From positions 1-64,000 of the forward strand of contig JAJIRX010000718.1 of assembly GCA_023853785.1 (NCBI GenBank): DNA of 64,000 nucleotides, in the 5' to 3' direction. This stretch comes from Psilocybe azurescens. Lineage: Eukaryota; Basidiomycota; Agaricomycetes; Agaricales; Agrocybaceae. Each line of letters begins with the position of its first letter. The stretch's first letter is position 1. Under the pieces are notes generated by a model. It saw nothing but the letters and a program-made list of their open reading frames with translations, was not told the DNA's origin and did no database searches. A program made the position numbers and the translations under genes. Of the stretch, positions 47,801-59,200 are shown piece by piece.

Positions 47801-49398
47801 TTACATAAACTTTTTGTGCATGCGCATAAACCACTCCGTGTGAATAACATGACCTCGTTCCCTGCGTAGGTAAACAAGGTACGAAGATGCCGCAGACACG
47901 ACTGCCCCAAAGCTGAGCGCAGCTGTATATTTGAACTCTGAGGGTCGACTGGTGTTCGTTAAGCCTCTGGAACAACAGTTATAGAAAAGGTGTGCTCACG
48001 ACAAGATGATGACCATTACATATCTAAGCAGATCCAAGATATTCTGCAGTGAAAATTGTAGTCCGTTAAGAGTGTTACGTCGTGGATGATCTGCTAGAGT
48101 AATCTGAAGTAGCTTCAGCTGACAAAGGTCGAACGACCAAAGGCCGACGCGTGATACGGCCATGCCACCGAATAGCAATGCTTGGTTCCATGAAGGCGCC
48201 TTCGCACCCTGTTTTGACCCGACATAAAAAGAAACAAGTACGGGTACAAGGGAGAGCGTCTCTGACCTTCAAAAGTTAACTGTCTCAGCAGATGACAAGG
48301 ATAGAGAACCACATACCATATACTCCAGCTTCCAGCCCTTGTCAGTCCGATCTTCTTCTCCAAAACAGGCATGATAGCTGTCCCAAGGAGTCCAGTGCAG
48401 ACAGCGACCCCTCGCATACCGGAAATAAGTCCATCGGAGTACGTGTTCGTCTTGAGCCATGCGATCATTGTTCCATCAAAACTAAGAGTGGTAAAGTACA
48501 ACAATGATATGGATAGAGAGCTCAGGAACACTGGACTGTGAATGAAAAGTCTCCAGTCCTTGTACGATGCTGTGGCCCAATGCTTGATCGACCCAAAAGA
48601 GAACTTTGAGGGAAGTAAGGTTTCAGGAGAGCCAAGCGAGGATTCTCCACCTATATGAACGGGGTGCAGGTTATGATGTCCACAATTTTGACTAGCGGCG
48701 AGGACTGGGAAGCGTTTCCAGACGATATTGATCCAGAATAATTCGAATGCTAATCCACCGATTGCTATGCTCGCAATAATGATAAGAGTCACAGTGTTTC
48801 CCACTGTACTTGTCAATAGACCTGTAAATAACGGTGATATAAGTTTACAGCCCAAGTCAATTCGCCTCATCCATAAATTAAGGCGCGTCAGGCGGGCGTC
48901 TGAGTTGGCTGCGATTGTGGTGACCCAGTCCCTTTCTATGGCCACAGACATGGCAATGTCCGAAAGTTTCATTACGCAGCCCGCAATTGTTGTCAGAGAA
49001 AATAAAGTCCAGACAATGCCTTGTCCCCCATGTCCTATTCTTTGACCAGCTTCTTTCGACTCGGATGGGTGTTTTACAAGCAGCACGAGCAAGAATGCGT
49101 AGAGGCTCACGACCGCGAATTTGGCAAGTAAAATATTGCACCGAATGACTTTGAGTCGTGATGGATTGTCTACGAGAGACCCGGCGTTTCCTCCGAAGAG
49201 AACACCCGCAAGAGTGGTAAAGAATCCATACAGTGCCGATGGAAGAAGAGTGGTCGGGAAAAGATCGATGAGAAACAGATAGCTGGCGAATTCGGCTGTC
49301 CTTTGCGTCCACGTTACAGAGAGATGCTGCGCTGCAAGAGAGAACAGTGCGATGGGGTCCAATCTGTCGTTTCCTTGATTGTCTTCAGTACTAGCCAT
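47801..49398 (-). CDS. Ferroportin-like (SLC40/IREG1) metal transporter
   Basis: The ATG at 49398 gives MASTEDNQGNDRLDPIALFS, then multiple membrane helices: SYLFLIDLFPTTLLPSALYG, FTTLAGVLFGGNAGSLVD, LLAKFAVVSLYAFLLVLLVK, KLSDIAMSVAIERDWVTTIA, RLNLWMRRIDLGCKLISPL and SLLYFTTLSFDGTMIAWLKT. The NLxMRRIDLxCKxxxP block and FDGTMIA are hallmarks of the ferroportin family. C-terminal helices include LLFGGMAVSRVGLWSFDLC. The product ends RRERGHVIHTEWFMRMHKKF. Animal ferroportin exports Fe(II); the direction and metal in fungi are not settled. Upstream in-frame GTG codons were not used as the start. Confidence 0.87.
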
Positions 49399-49778
49399 CA
49401 ATGGCACCACAATGATTGAAAGGAGTTGAGCCAAGACGGCGGTCGGCCGCGGTAAATTTCCCACGAACTACTTGAAAGCAAAGGGATGCATTGCTGATAC
49501 CTGCCAATACTAACCATTAACCAGGCTGGGTATTTGCTACATCGAGAACAATACATCTTATGGTCGCCTTTGTTTTCACTAACATCAATCTTCAGAGCAT
49601 TAAATAATAATTTAAGAAGACAAATCAAAAGATCGCACAGCAAGCACCTCAAGTTGATCTATTGAAGATGACATTCTGGCCACTTTGGAATTAACAAACA
49701 AACTTGAAACAAACTACACCGTCAAATCCGTTCATCATCTCAGTAGCCATACAATGTCATTGAGCCGAGGAAACAACA
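49399..49778. other. Promoter of the ferroportin-like gene and 3' end of RBR copy 2
   Basis: No coding support on either strand. This region must hold the promoter of the ferroportin-like gene. Confidence 0.45.
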
Positions 49779-51441
49779 TCACTGCCAGCCTTGTTCATGA
49801 AAAGGTTCAAAATCAAAAAGTTTCTCGAAGCATTGGCCCCCTCGACAGAAAAGTGATTATACGGAGTGATCGAATCCAGCAAATCTCCACAACGATAACA
49901 GAAATGCTTGTTGCACCTAGTGCATATCATCTATGCAAGAAAATATGAGAAGAAATAATAAGACACGACCACGGATTGATCAACTTACGTGGTTGCATCC
50001 CTCGCTTTTCTGAACCGGGCTCTCGCAGCCGGGGCAAAGTGTGGTTGAAGACGAAATCCATTGACTTGTCGCCTGCTCTTGTGCGTGTTCAGCTACAAGG
50101 CGGAAAACGAATAGTCGACCATAGCGCAACTCAAGTGTTGTCCGCGCTGTAGAACCTTCTTCGGTGGCAAGATATTCCTCGAGGAGCCTTTTCTCTATAC
50201 CCAACTGGACAAGGCGATAAAGGGCCATGCCTTTATTACATTGAGTTGGGCAGTTAAGGCTGAATGAATCGGAGCTACACTTACCATGTATTTTTACACA
50301 GAGCACAAAAACTGTAGAAACATTGGTCACATTGCCTGAATCGATCCCAACCAGATTCAGGATCCGCATCGCCTGGTTTCGGAACTAAATTCTGACACTG
50401 AAGTCGAGGACAATACATTATTGTTGGATCTAAGCAGAAAGTAAGCCAAGATGCCATAGTTTGAATATCACGGAAAAAACTACCTCGTTCGAGTTCTCGT
50501 TTGATTTTCAACCATTTCCATCTTTCAAATTGAGAGGCGGAAACGATTCTGGAAACCTGATCTTCGCAGGATTCTTTTCCCTCCTTGATACAGTCGGGAT
50601 CAGGGCAGCCAACTCTACCCGCATCACCCTCTGCTATGCACATTGACCAGAAGTCCTCAAGACAATTACGGCAAAAGATGTGTTCGCACTGTAGTTTCAC
50701 GCAGTTAATGCCTTTCAGGTGGGTGAGGCAGATAGAGCAGGGGTAAGAACTCTGAAAGAACTGTGCCGAGTTGAAAGAAACCTCGAATCCGCAAAGTAAA
50801 GTGGCAAGGATAGGAGGGCTTGGATGATAGAGTCTGCGAGTATTTCCGTTAGAAATTACTCAGGCTCGATACACATATAACGCACTCGACGGCAAGCCCA
50901 TCTTCTGAAGATACAGAATTCAAGTCCACCAAGAAATCTCCACTGCGCAGGTACTCGATCCAATTATAGAGGACAGATTCTCCTGAGTTGAATATTCTAA
51001 AGAGCGCGTCTTTGATACCTCTCGTATTGGCCAGCCATTGGTGAGTAGCTTGCAGAGAAACAATGTCCGGAGGTGCGTAAAGTGGGTAGGACGGTGGGAG
51101 CGATACAAAAAGGACCACAGGGGGTAGAACAGTAAGAGAAAGTCCTTCGCTCCGTCTTGCTGCAGATGACGAAGACGAGGATGTGGATAGATCAACATCT
51201 GTAATTTTGACGACTCGAGATGATCCAAACTCGATCGGTATTTCGATTTTGAGGATACCATCCGAATTTTGACTATGAATACATTCCGGAAAGATAGCCT
51301 GTTCAGACAGTCAGCCTATACGTTGAGAGCGTTAGTGAGGTGATGGCACACCTGTAGAACTTCGAGCTCCTCGTTTTGCAAAGAAGAACAAGTTTTGATA
51401 TCAGCAATATTGTCAGAAAGAGAAAGGTCGGAAATGGCCAT
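49779..51441 (-). CDS. RWD-RBR E3 ubiquitin ligase (RNF14-like), copy 2
   Basis: Paralogue of the gene at 45184-46862 with the same order: RWD (MAISDLSLSDNIADIKTCSS, VSLPPSYPLYAPPDIV), RING1 (CSICLTHLKGINC, CEHIFCRNCLEDFW, GCPDPDC), in-between-ring (CPRLQCQNLVPKPGDADPES, CDQCFYSFCALCKNTWHG) and RING2 (CPGCESPVQKSEGCNHMICT, CYRCGDLLDS). The active Cys in SEGCNHM is kept. The final exon needs one missing base in TTTTC near 49826 to read GQCFEKLFDFEPFHEQGWQ, which aligns with the end of copy 1; the stop is then at 49779. Identity with copy 1 is clearly partial, so this is an old duplication. Confidence 0.85.
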
Positions 51442-52129
51442 CAAGGTCTATGCCGATTGCTGTTTTTGATTGGAGGTGTTGGTAGGCGTCCGGAAGTGTG
51501 CCCTAGTTAGAAAACAATTTGTGGACACTCACTCATATTAATACTAAGGCATGACGTTGAGTTCATGTTCCATTGAGTCATATGGAGGCGAGATTAGAGT
51601 CATTCGGACTAACAGCCAATCCAAGCGTCGGAGTAACACGGTGAACCTTTGTGAATATTGAACATTCAGAGAATAAATCAAGTCTAACCCCTGGCAAGAG
51701 ACAGGTTGACAAGTTTTAAGGTCAAGCCAGGGCTGAGCTTGAAGTCCAAGAAAAGAAAGAGATGTTCTGACTCGAATGGACACAGCACCAGTAATAACAA
51801 CGGAGCAACTTGAATGACCAGAGACCCGTAACTGGACACGGTGCCGAAAGTGCCGGATATGACCAAATTAGAAACACTGCCTCTCGCAATCCTCAATCTG
51901 CTTCTGCCAAGCTTTTACTCCAGTAATTGCATCTTCTGTTTCGATATCTTCAGTTATCTGATGCTTCCTTTGCGAGACCTCTTTGAATTTAAGACAATAT
52001 CCTGGAAAATGTCTACCAGTAAAGTGCAGCCCGCGGAAAGTCTACCGGCGTTTGGTTATCAGCGGCCAACTGTCAACAAACATTGAAATTCAGTACGAAA
52101 TCCTGTTGTAGTACACGCATGCCCTCATC
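51442..52129. other. Divergent intergenic region
   Basis: Between the start of RBR copy 2 (minus strand) and the membrane-protein gene (plus strand). Minus-strand open frames at 51544-51896 overlap one another and show no motif, so they are treated as chance. Confidence 0.4.
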
Positions 52130-53911
52130 ATGCTCAATCTCCTCTCAATCATTGCTGTTGTAACATCCGCGACTGTATACTTTGGATCCATTCGCGCTTC
52201 ACCTGTGGGCGATATCGAATTGACTTCCACTTACCGGCTGAATGATCTCGATGCTTCCCAATGCTTATGCCCAAATACGAGAAACGTCCTGGATATCATA
52301 TGGAGCTGCCTGGCTACGATATTTCTATGCACTTGGGTATCGATACATCCCAATCTTCCTCCTGCTGGAGAGTATCGTATTAGGACACTCTTCAGTCGGT
52401 TGAAGCTCATGTTTACAGCGCTCATTGGACCGGAGGTGGTCCTGCTTTTTTCCGTGAGGCAGTGGCTAGCCGCACGAGAAGAATCAAATAAATATAAAGG
52501 TATGTTTATTGAATGTCGTGCCTATGAGTGGTACTTGTGGTATAATCTTTGATAATTGTAAATATAATATTCATATTTTTACTGTCTACCAGATCGTGGC
52601 TGGACAATGACACATGGGTACTTTCTCATAATGGGAGGGTTCGTACTCATGAAGGGCAGTGAAGACATGGGAACACTCTCCTGCGACATCCTTGAAGAAC
52701 TCACTGCCTCGGACGAAATCGAATTTCCTACATTGACGAAAGAAGATATAGAAGACAAAAGTAAAAGCGACGCACTTGCGAAAGGCCTAGTCATAATTCA
52801 GACACTGTGGTTCATAATCCAATGCATTGCTCGCGGTGTGCAAGGTCTTTCCATCACCGAACTCGAGATCGTCACTCTTGCATTTTGCAGTCTCAATGGT
52901 GCAATGTACTTCTTCTGGTGGCATAAGCCTCTAGACGTACAGCGCCGCATACCAGTATTTCTGAAACCAGAATCCAATTACGTGCATAAATACGAATTAA
53001 AAAGGGCTGAAGTGATTGAGGATCCTGAAGTTGCTGCGAGAGATATTGCAGAGGCTTTAGGTGAGGAGTCCAACCTGTCATTGGTCGAAGACGAAGGTCA
53101 AACCTATGCTGCTCGCGAAACTGTGAGTTCATCGTCTAAGAACTTGAAATCAACACAATTTATCTGACTAGTCTTTCCCTGCTTGTAGTCTGGTCCTATA
53201 TCTCGGTTACAGCGCTTTCCGACGCTTCCTCAAGTCCACGAAAGACCTGGCGCCATTTATAAGACAATGCAGAATCGATTGGGACAATCACGTCAAGTCC
53301 TATCCCGTGGTACTCGTGGTACTTTACTGGATCTTTGCTTATCTGATCCTCCTCCCAATTATTTCACTCATAGTACTCCCACTATTTGCAGTATCGTTGC
53401 TGATTTTCTATCTATTCAATCTTAACGTTTCGGGCAGCCAACCTTTACCCCCGGGACAAAATAGAGTAGGCACTTTCTATTCTCCCAAACTTAAAGGCAA
53501 CCACAGCTTTCTTATGTTCACTACCTTCTTCATCACTACGAGTACCTTCGGCGGATTGCACTGCATAGCATGGCGCTTCGAGTTTCCAACACAAGCCGAG
53601 TCCTATATGTGGCAAGCTTTATCGATATGCATTGCGTTAGTGCCTTCCGCTCTTCTTGTGCTATCGATTCCAATGGGCCTGGGAGGATCCGCACAGGAGA
53701 GCCTTGCTCCTTCACGATCCATTGGGGTAGATTTCTCTGGGTGATTTCAACTATTATATTCCTCTCTTCTACTACAGTAATAGTTCTTCTATTTTTCTCA
53801 TATATCCCTGCTCGTTTGATACTTCTATTAGAATCGTTCGTCCTGTTAAGAAACTTGTCTCCAAAGGCACTCCTGGAAATAGACTGGCATAATTACATAC
53901 CCCACTTCTAA
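52130..53911 (+). CDS. Multi-pass membrane protein of a fungal unknown-function family
   Basis: The signal-like start MLNLLSIIAVVTSATVYFGS is followed by NVLDIIWSCLATIFLCTWVS, IHPNLPP, LKLMFTALIGPEVVLLFSVR, MTHGYFLIMGGFVL, SITELEIVTLAFCSLNGAMY and FWWHKPLDVQ. A soluble loop with RAEVIEDPEVAARDIAEAL and several more helices follow (YWIFAYLILLPIISLIVLPL, FFITTSTFGGLHCIAWRFEF, STIIFLSSTTVIVLLFFSYI). The IWSCLATIFxCTWVSIHPNxP and THGYFxxMGGF blocks are typical of a large family of fungal integral membrane proteins without known function. A frame change at the G-run near 53724-53728 is needed to reach the last helices. Introns near 52500 and 53122. Confidence 0.72.
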
Positions 53912-54049
53912 AATGAACATATTTCAGTTACAATCAAGCTCATAAACGCTACTCGGATAACATTATCAATTCAACAGACAGGAAAGGTATGTATCGGTTT
54001 GTCGAATCAGACTTGACGAATGGATGGGCGCGGGCCAAAAGTGGAAAAG

Positions 54050-55533
54050 AGTTTGAGCTATTCTGAAGTGTCGCTGCCGCTCCCCTGCAACATGAAATTT
54101 GCGATAATTCAATTTGGACCACAACCTAAAAAGGACTTATAATGAAAGTCGAGGAGAAAGCTGGATCGAACTCCATAACACCCTCCAAGAATTTGATATG
54201 TGTTCGTTCGTTAAAGTGAGGTCCAGGGCCTTGATATTAGCTAACATATGCGCTCGACTTTTCGACCTCTAATGATAGGAAATACATATACTATCTTCTG
54301 TAGCAAATACGCAAGCGCAACTGCAAAGATATCAGCTAGTTGAGACTGTTGTGTTCGAGGAAGCGATTACATACCTGATCTTATCTGCTTGGTCCCAGCT
54401 TTGCGGCCACTTTTCCGAGAGCTTTGCGCACAAGTTTTTCTTTCTCTGTGCGTTCACAGGTGTTTCTAGGATCATTCTTCCATTCTCTCCTGTATTTACA
54501 CCGTTTCTCTTCTTCTTTGTCTGTTCGTAACCTTCCACCTGCAAGCGCATTCCAAGGGGCAAGTGCTATGCCTATTTTACTCATCAGTTTACTCGAAATT
54601 GGGAACAAAGTCCAGATGATATACCTTCAGACCTGGCCATAAGAGTAATCTCACGTTCAAAGGAACGGTTCATTATATTCCACAAGCTATGGTAGACGAC
54701 AAATGGTGTGGGTGCATGATCCCTGGCATACTGGTTGGCACAACTCATGCAGGTGAGTCAGAGATACCCTGCAAATCCAAATGTTATCCTGGAATTTTTA
54801 CAGACTAAACCCAGGCCACGTACAAGATATAAGACCTTTCGCTGGAGGACTAGGCCGTGGAGGGACTGCATGACTTCTTCAATGCTATCCCAATCCCGTC
54901 AATGAAGGTATAAAAGGTCAATGTACTCTGTTCGAAGCTTCTTGAGAGATGCTTGCACGGAGATGTATAGAGATTTGACACTGTTACCGGTATACATGAC
55001 TTTTTGTTGGACCGAGTCATTGCGATCCTTCCAGCAAGTGGAGAAACTACAGATGTCAAATGATGGTCAGAGAACTCAAGTGTTGACTGCATAACATCAA
55101 TGTCAACCGTTGTTGCAATGAAAAGCTGATCACAGATGCCTCGTTTTTCAGTCCACTCTCCTATGAATTATCAGGACTCTCATCTTGGCTAAACAAAATG
55201 CCAATTGATATGCATGAATAGTCTGAATGTGCGCCGCAACTCACTAACTGTTGGCTGTGTTGATGAAATTTCCACCATTGTCATAATATGCATCGAGTGG
55301 CTTGAAGCTAGATTCTTTGTCCATACCACCCACACCGATAGCCTCCCATTTGTCGCCGATATTCATTGCTCCAAGCTGCAGTGGGGAGAAATGGACACCG
55401 GCACGGGAAGACAGAACTCGATAGTGGTCAGGCTTGGTAGCAGGCAGTATTTTCGGAACGAAGAGAGATATTTCTTGTAATGTTTATGGATGCGAAGGAA
55501 CTATTAATCGGTACCATAGCTGCGAGGGGCCAT
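54050..55533 (-). pseudogene. Aryl-alcohol dehydrogenase (aldo-keto reductase), damaged copy
   Basis: Family segments appear in order: HYRVLSSRAGVHFSPLQLGA, MNIGDKWEAIGVGGMDKESS, DAYYDNGGNFINTAN, EWTEKRGICDQLFIAT, SVQASLKKLRTEYIDLLYLH, IEEVMQSLHGLVLQRKVLYL, ANQYARDHAPTPFVVYHSLW, IALAPWNALAGGRLRTDKEE, ALAYLLQKIVYVFPII and ANIKALDLTLTNEHIKFLEG. The family reduces aryl aldehydes with NADPH. Immediately after LLYLH the expected WWDWD reads stop-RDWD (TGA at 54899-54901, then CGG). This cannot be explained by one missing base and suggests true inactivation. Further frame changes occur near 54200. The start (MAPRSY at 55533) and end are uncertain. Confidence 0.7.
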
Positions 55534-56289
55534 GAGCTTTTATACCTTACAGAAAATTAGATGACAGGTCGACCCTTTGGAAGTCGCCCAAGACTTCCCA
55601 AGACAAAAGTAGACAAAGAGCAATGATGGATGTCGGAAAACACAATACCGCAATATGGCACCAACTATGCAGCTCTTCTGAGGACATACACAAGCTCAGA
55701 CAGGTCGCCGTATGCGCCATTCCAATTTCCTGTCCTTGGGCTCCCCATTGGAAGGGCTTTTGAAAATTAAAATGATCTAGTTGAGTCAACAGATGTGAGC
55801 CAACAAGACCTAGAAAAACAGTATCCGGATTAACAGCCATCCTAAAAGCTCAGATCATTTGCGTGGCCCTTAAATCGAAGAAGGGAGCATTTTCAAAGGT
55901 TTGTCGAGAGATCGCGTCTCCTGAGGTCATAGATAGAGCAATCATACTCGAAACGCCGGTACAAGGTGCACAGAATCTGAGGAATGGCTGGGTCGACAAT
56001 GACATGGCTTGATAGAATAAGACTAGACTAGCCCTTTTGCGGATTGATGAGGGACCTTGTGATGTATTAAACAGGGAGAGATTGACGCACTGAAAGCACT
56101 GAGTGATATAATAAAATTTCAGACATAGCCCTCCTTGATAGCTGCTGGTCGGTAGAAGTAGTAGTAAGTTCAGAATGAACAACCAGAACCTAAATCTATG
56201 GTTAGGTTTTCACGCTTGATGCACGCGAAAAAGTTGCAAGTCTTGAGCTTGGACTCAAGACTCCATTCACATATGCCTCACTTCTGAGG
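55534..56289. other. Intergenic with weak minus-strand hydrophobic frames
   Basis: Two minus-strand frames (55850-56182 and 55547-55840) are rich in Leu, Phe and Cys, starting MFILNLLLLLPTSSYQG and MAVNPDTVFLGLVG. They show no family motif or convincing splice linking them. The region also holds the URB2 promoter. Not called as a gene. Confidence 0.35.
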
Positions 56290-59200
56290 ATGTCTGCACA
56301 AACCCAGACACCCGCCTTTACGTCCTCGCAGGACTTTGTACGTGCACTGAAGTCTGCATCGGATCCACCAGTCGCAGGCGGTCCGTTGAAGATTCAAATT
56401 GTTCAAGAGGCGTGGAACAACACATCTTTTTATGTGCCCAGCAAGGCAGAAGTTATTGCAGATTGGGTACTCACAAAGTTAGTCAAGGACAAAGGGAAAG
56501 AGGTGTGCGTAACAGAACTTTCATTCTTCCGATTCATCGACTTATTATGTGTAATCAGAACTTTGAATCCTATCTTTGACACCCGCTATTGGGAGCTTGT
56601 CGCATCCCTCATAAGCACCCAAGATGCTACCGCTAAAATATCAGAACCACGCTCATTAAATGCCTGGCTAACGCCGTTGCTGCACCGCCTCCCTCTTAGT
56701 CCCATCCTGGTGTCTTTTTTTGACCGCGTTCAATAAAGTCGACGAAGCTCACCAGAGCACACTCGCAAGGCTTGTTAGCACTTGCTTCGTCGCAATATGG
56801 CCTATTGCGGTGCAGAGGATGCCTACGGAGAACTTACAGGAATGCTTTGGAGCTCTTCTATGCAGTCTTTCATCGGTTCTGGCGAATGACGGAATCGTGG
56901 CGATAGGCCGGACAGTGTCTGCTTCGTATCGTAACTCATTGGCTAATTCGTCCAACAAAAAAAAGGTGCCTTCGCTTCAGTTTATTATATGTCGTGTATT
57001 TCACCGAAAGCTATTCGTATGTGCAGCTATATCAATTGTTTTTACAATCCTATCTCAATCTTTGGATTCAAAGTCTTGCGTTGATCGGAGCACAAGACGA
57101 AAACTCCCTCAAGAATGCTGTCTTTGAAGCTGGCATAGAGACACTTTTCAATCTTGACATTTTGCGTCAAAGCCATGATTCCAAGGCCGAAAATCCGCTC
57201 GTGGAACGGTTGCGCAATCTAGTCAAAGTCGACAGGGAGATTGTCTTCGGAATCATACCTGACATTTTCGCATACTACATCTCTGCGATGAAGAGAAACC
57301 GAGGAGCGCTTTTCAGTCAAGGATCTCAGTCGCAACCAGGGGCAGCTTTGGAGGAATTCCATGCCTCTGGTCTACGGTTCTTCATGGCCTTACTCTTTTG
57401 GTGGACAATGTACATCAAGACCAGCAAGCGTGGAGAACAAGGCTTGCCCTTCTAAATACGATTGATGAGGAAAATATTTTCGATCGAACGCAGATAGAAG
57501 CTCAAATGAGATTCAACGAAATCCTCGAACTTATCATTATTGCCTTGAACGACGCTTGGCAAGGTAAAATCCACTTCATTCCGACAAAACATCTGTCTTA
57601 TTTTGTGTAAACAGATGATCGGATTGAATGCACTGCGATTGCTGTCCAATGCCTCTCGACGATTGCCCGTATTGATTACGATATCGTAATCCCTTTTGCC
57701 TCTCGCATACTACCTCTTTTCCTTCAAGTATGCATTTGTTGATAGTTTCATCCTGCATATACTGACACTGCCTGATAGATTCCTTCACCGAGCGAAGAGT
57801 ACTTTGTCTTTCTGGATATCTTAATCACTTATCACACAAAGACAAGGACTATGGGAACCCTTGTGCAAGATCTCTTTTCTTCCCTTTCGAGCGAGACATC
57901 ATATCCGAATGGACCCCGAGAGCGATATCAACTGTTTCTTTCAAGTCCTATAATGCATACCCTTTATTTGGGTCGACTTTCAAAGGCTTTGTACATATTC
58001 CTAACCGAAAATCAGTGTTTACCGACATTGAATTTCGTGCTCGACCGTGTCAAAACTAAGTGGGAAAGCTTCCACAATGACACCCCTCGAAAGGACACCG
58101 ATCCTGCAGAAGGACCGCGAAAAAAGCGGAAGACGGTGGCGGACGTTGGGGGTTATTCCGATAATTTGGCCGTAACATATTCTTTGATATGTCGGCTTGT
58201 TTCGGTTGTCCTGTCTTCGCTGCCTGTACCATCTATTTCAGCGGATACGCTGGAAGAGGTCCAGCGATTACTCAATGATTTCAGATCAGGATTCCTCCAC
58301 CATTCAATTGCGAAATCGATTAAAGTCATCAAGAACCAAAGTGGTGAGGACATATGGAGTGCAGAAGTTACAATCACGGCCAACCTTCGCTTACTTTACG
58401 CTCTCAATGTCTCAAGAAATTTGTCCCTTCTTCCTTTGCACGATGAAAAATTGGACAAAAGAGTGGTCGACTCGACCGTCAATGAAGAACTTTTGCCAGA
58501 ATTGGTTCTCGAACTAGTACGTGTCTCTGCCAGTATTACGATTGTAATGTGATTTTTACCTAATTTCAGTATCGAAATATTTTATACAATCTGTCCATTG
58601 GGAATCCCTTGGATCATGAAGAACTCATTGAACGACTTATTCAATACCTTTCAAGCCACTTCACTCCTGCTGATATCCAGTGGTCTGGCCATAGTCATCA
58701 TCTGACGAAGGGAGAGCCCGGAAGAGCTGAATCATCTCTTGCCTTGTTGCACATGTTGATTGAAAGATGGTTTCCAGTAATCGAGTGAGTGGTACGGTCC
58801 TGTTGAAATGTAGACGTATTTCTGACCTTCATCTCAGTCGTTTGGCATCTCCGGAACAGATTGAGAAACTACTCAAAATCATCATGTCCATCAACATCAT
58901 TCCTTCAAGTACCTCAAGACAACAAATGAAACCAGAAGACGTTCTCTTGGGAGTTTTACATTCCGCTCAATTCTGGGAGTTCCGGAATATTCGAAGTGAG
59001 TTACCTATTCCAAAAAATCTCATACAAACAATTGAAACCCGTTTATAGCCGTCTTTTCCAACCTTCTCGACAAAAGACCGCATTCCTGGATCCTACCAAT
59101 TCCAAAAAATTAAAATCGACATCATTGCTTGACAAGGTGTCAATATACCGCTATCTGTTGTTATTCCCGATGGAATATTTCTCCTGGAAGTTGTTGAACG

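Noticed and set aside
49399..49464. GTG start at 49464 extending the ferroportin-like protein
   Set aside because: Non-ATG starts are rare in fungi, and the ATG at 49398 precedes the first conserved segment with a normal hydrophilic N-terminus.
55547..56182. Two Leu/Phe-rich minus-strand frames next to URB2
   Set aside because: No family similarity and no splice that joins them. Hydrophobic chance frames are common in AT-rich DNA.
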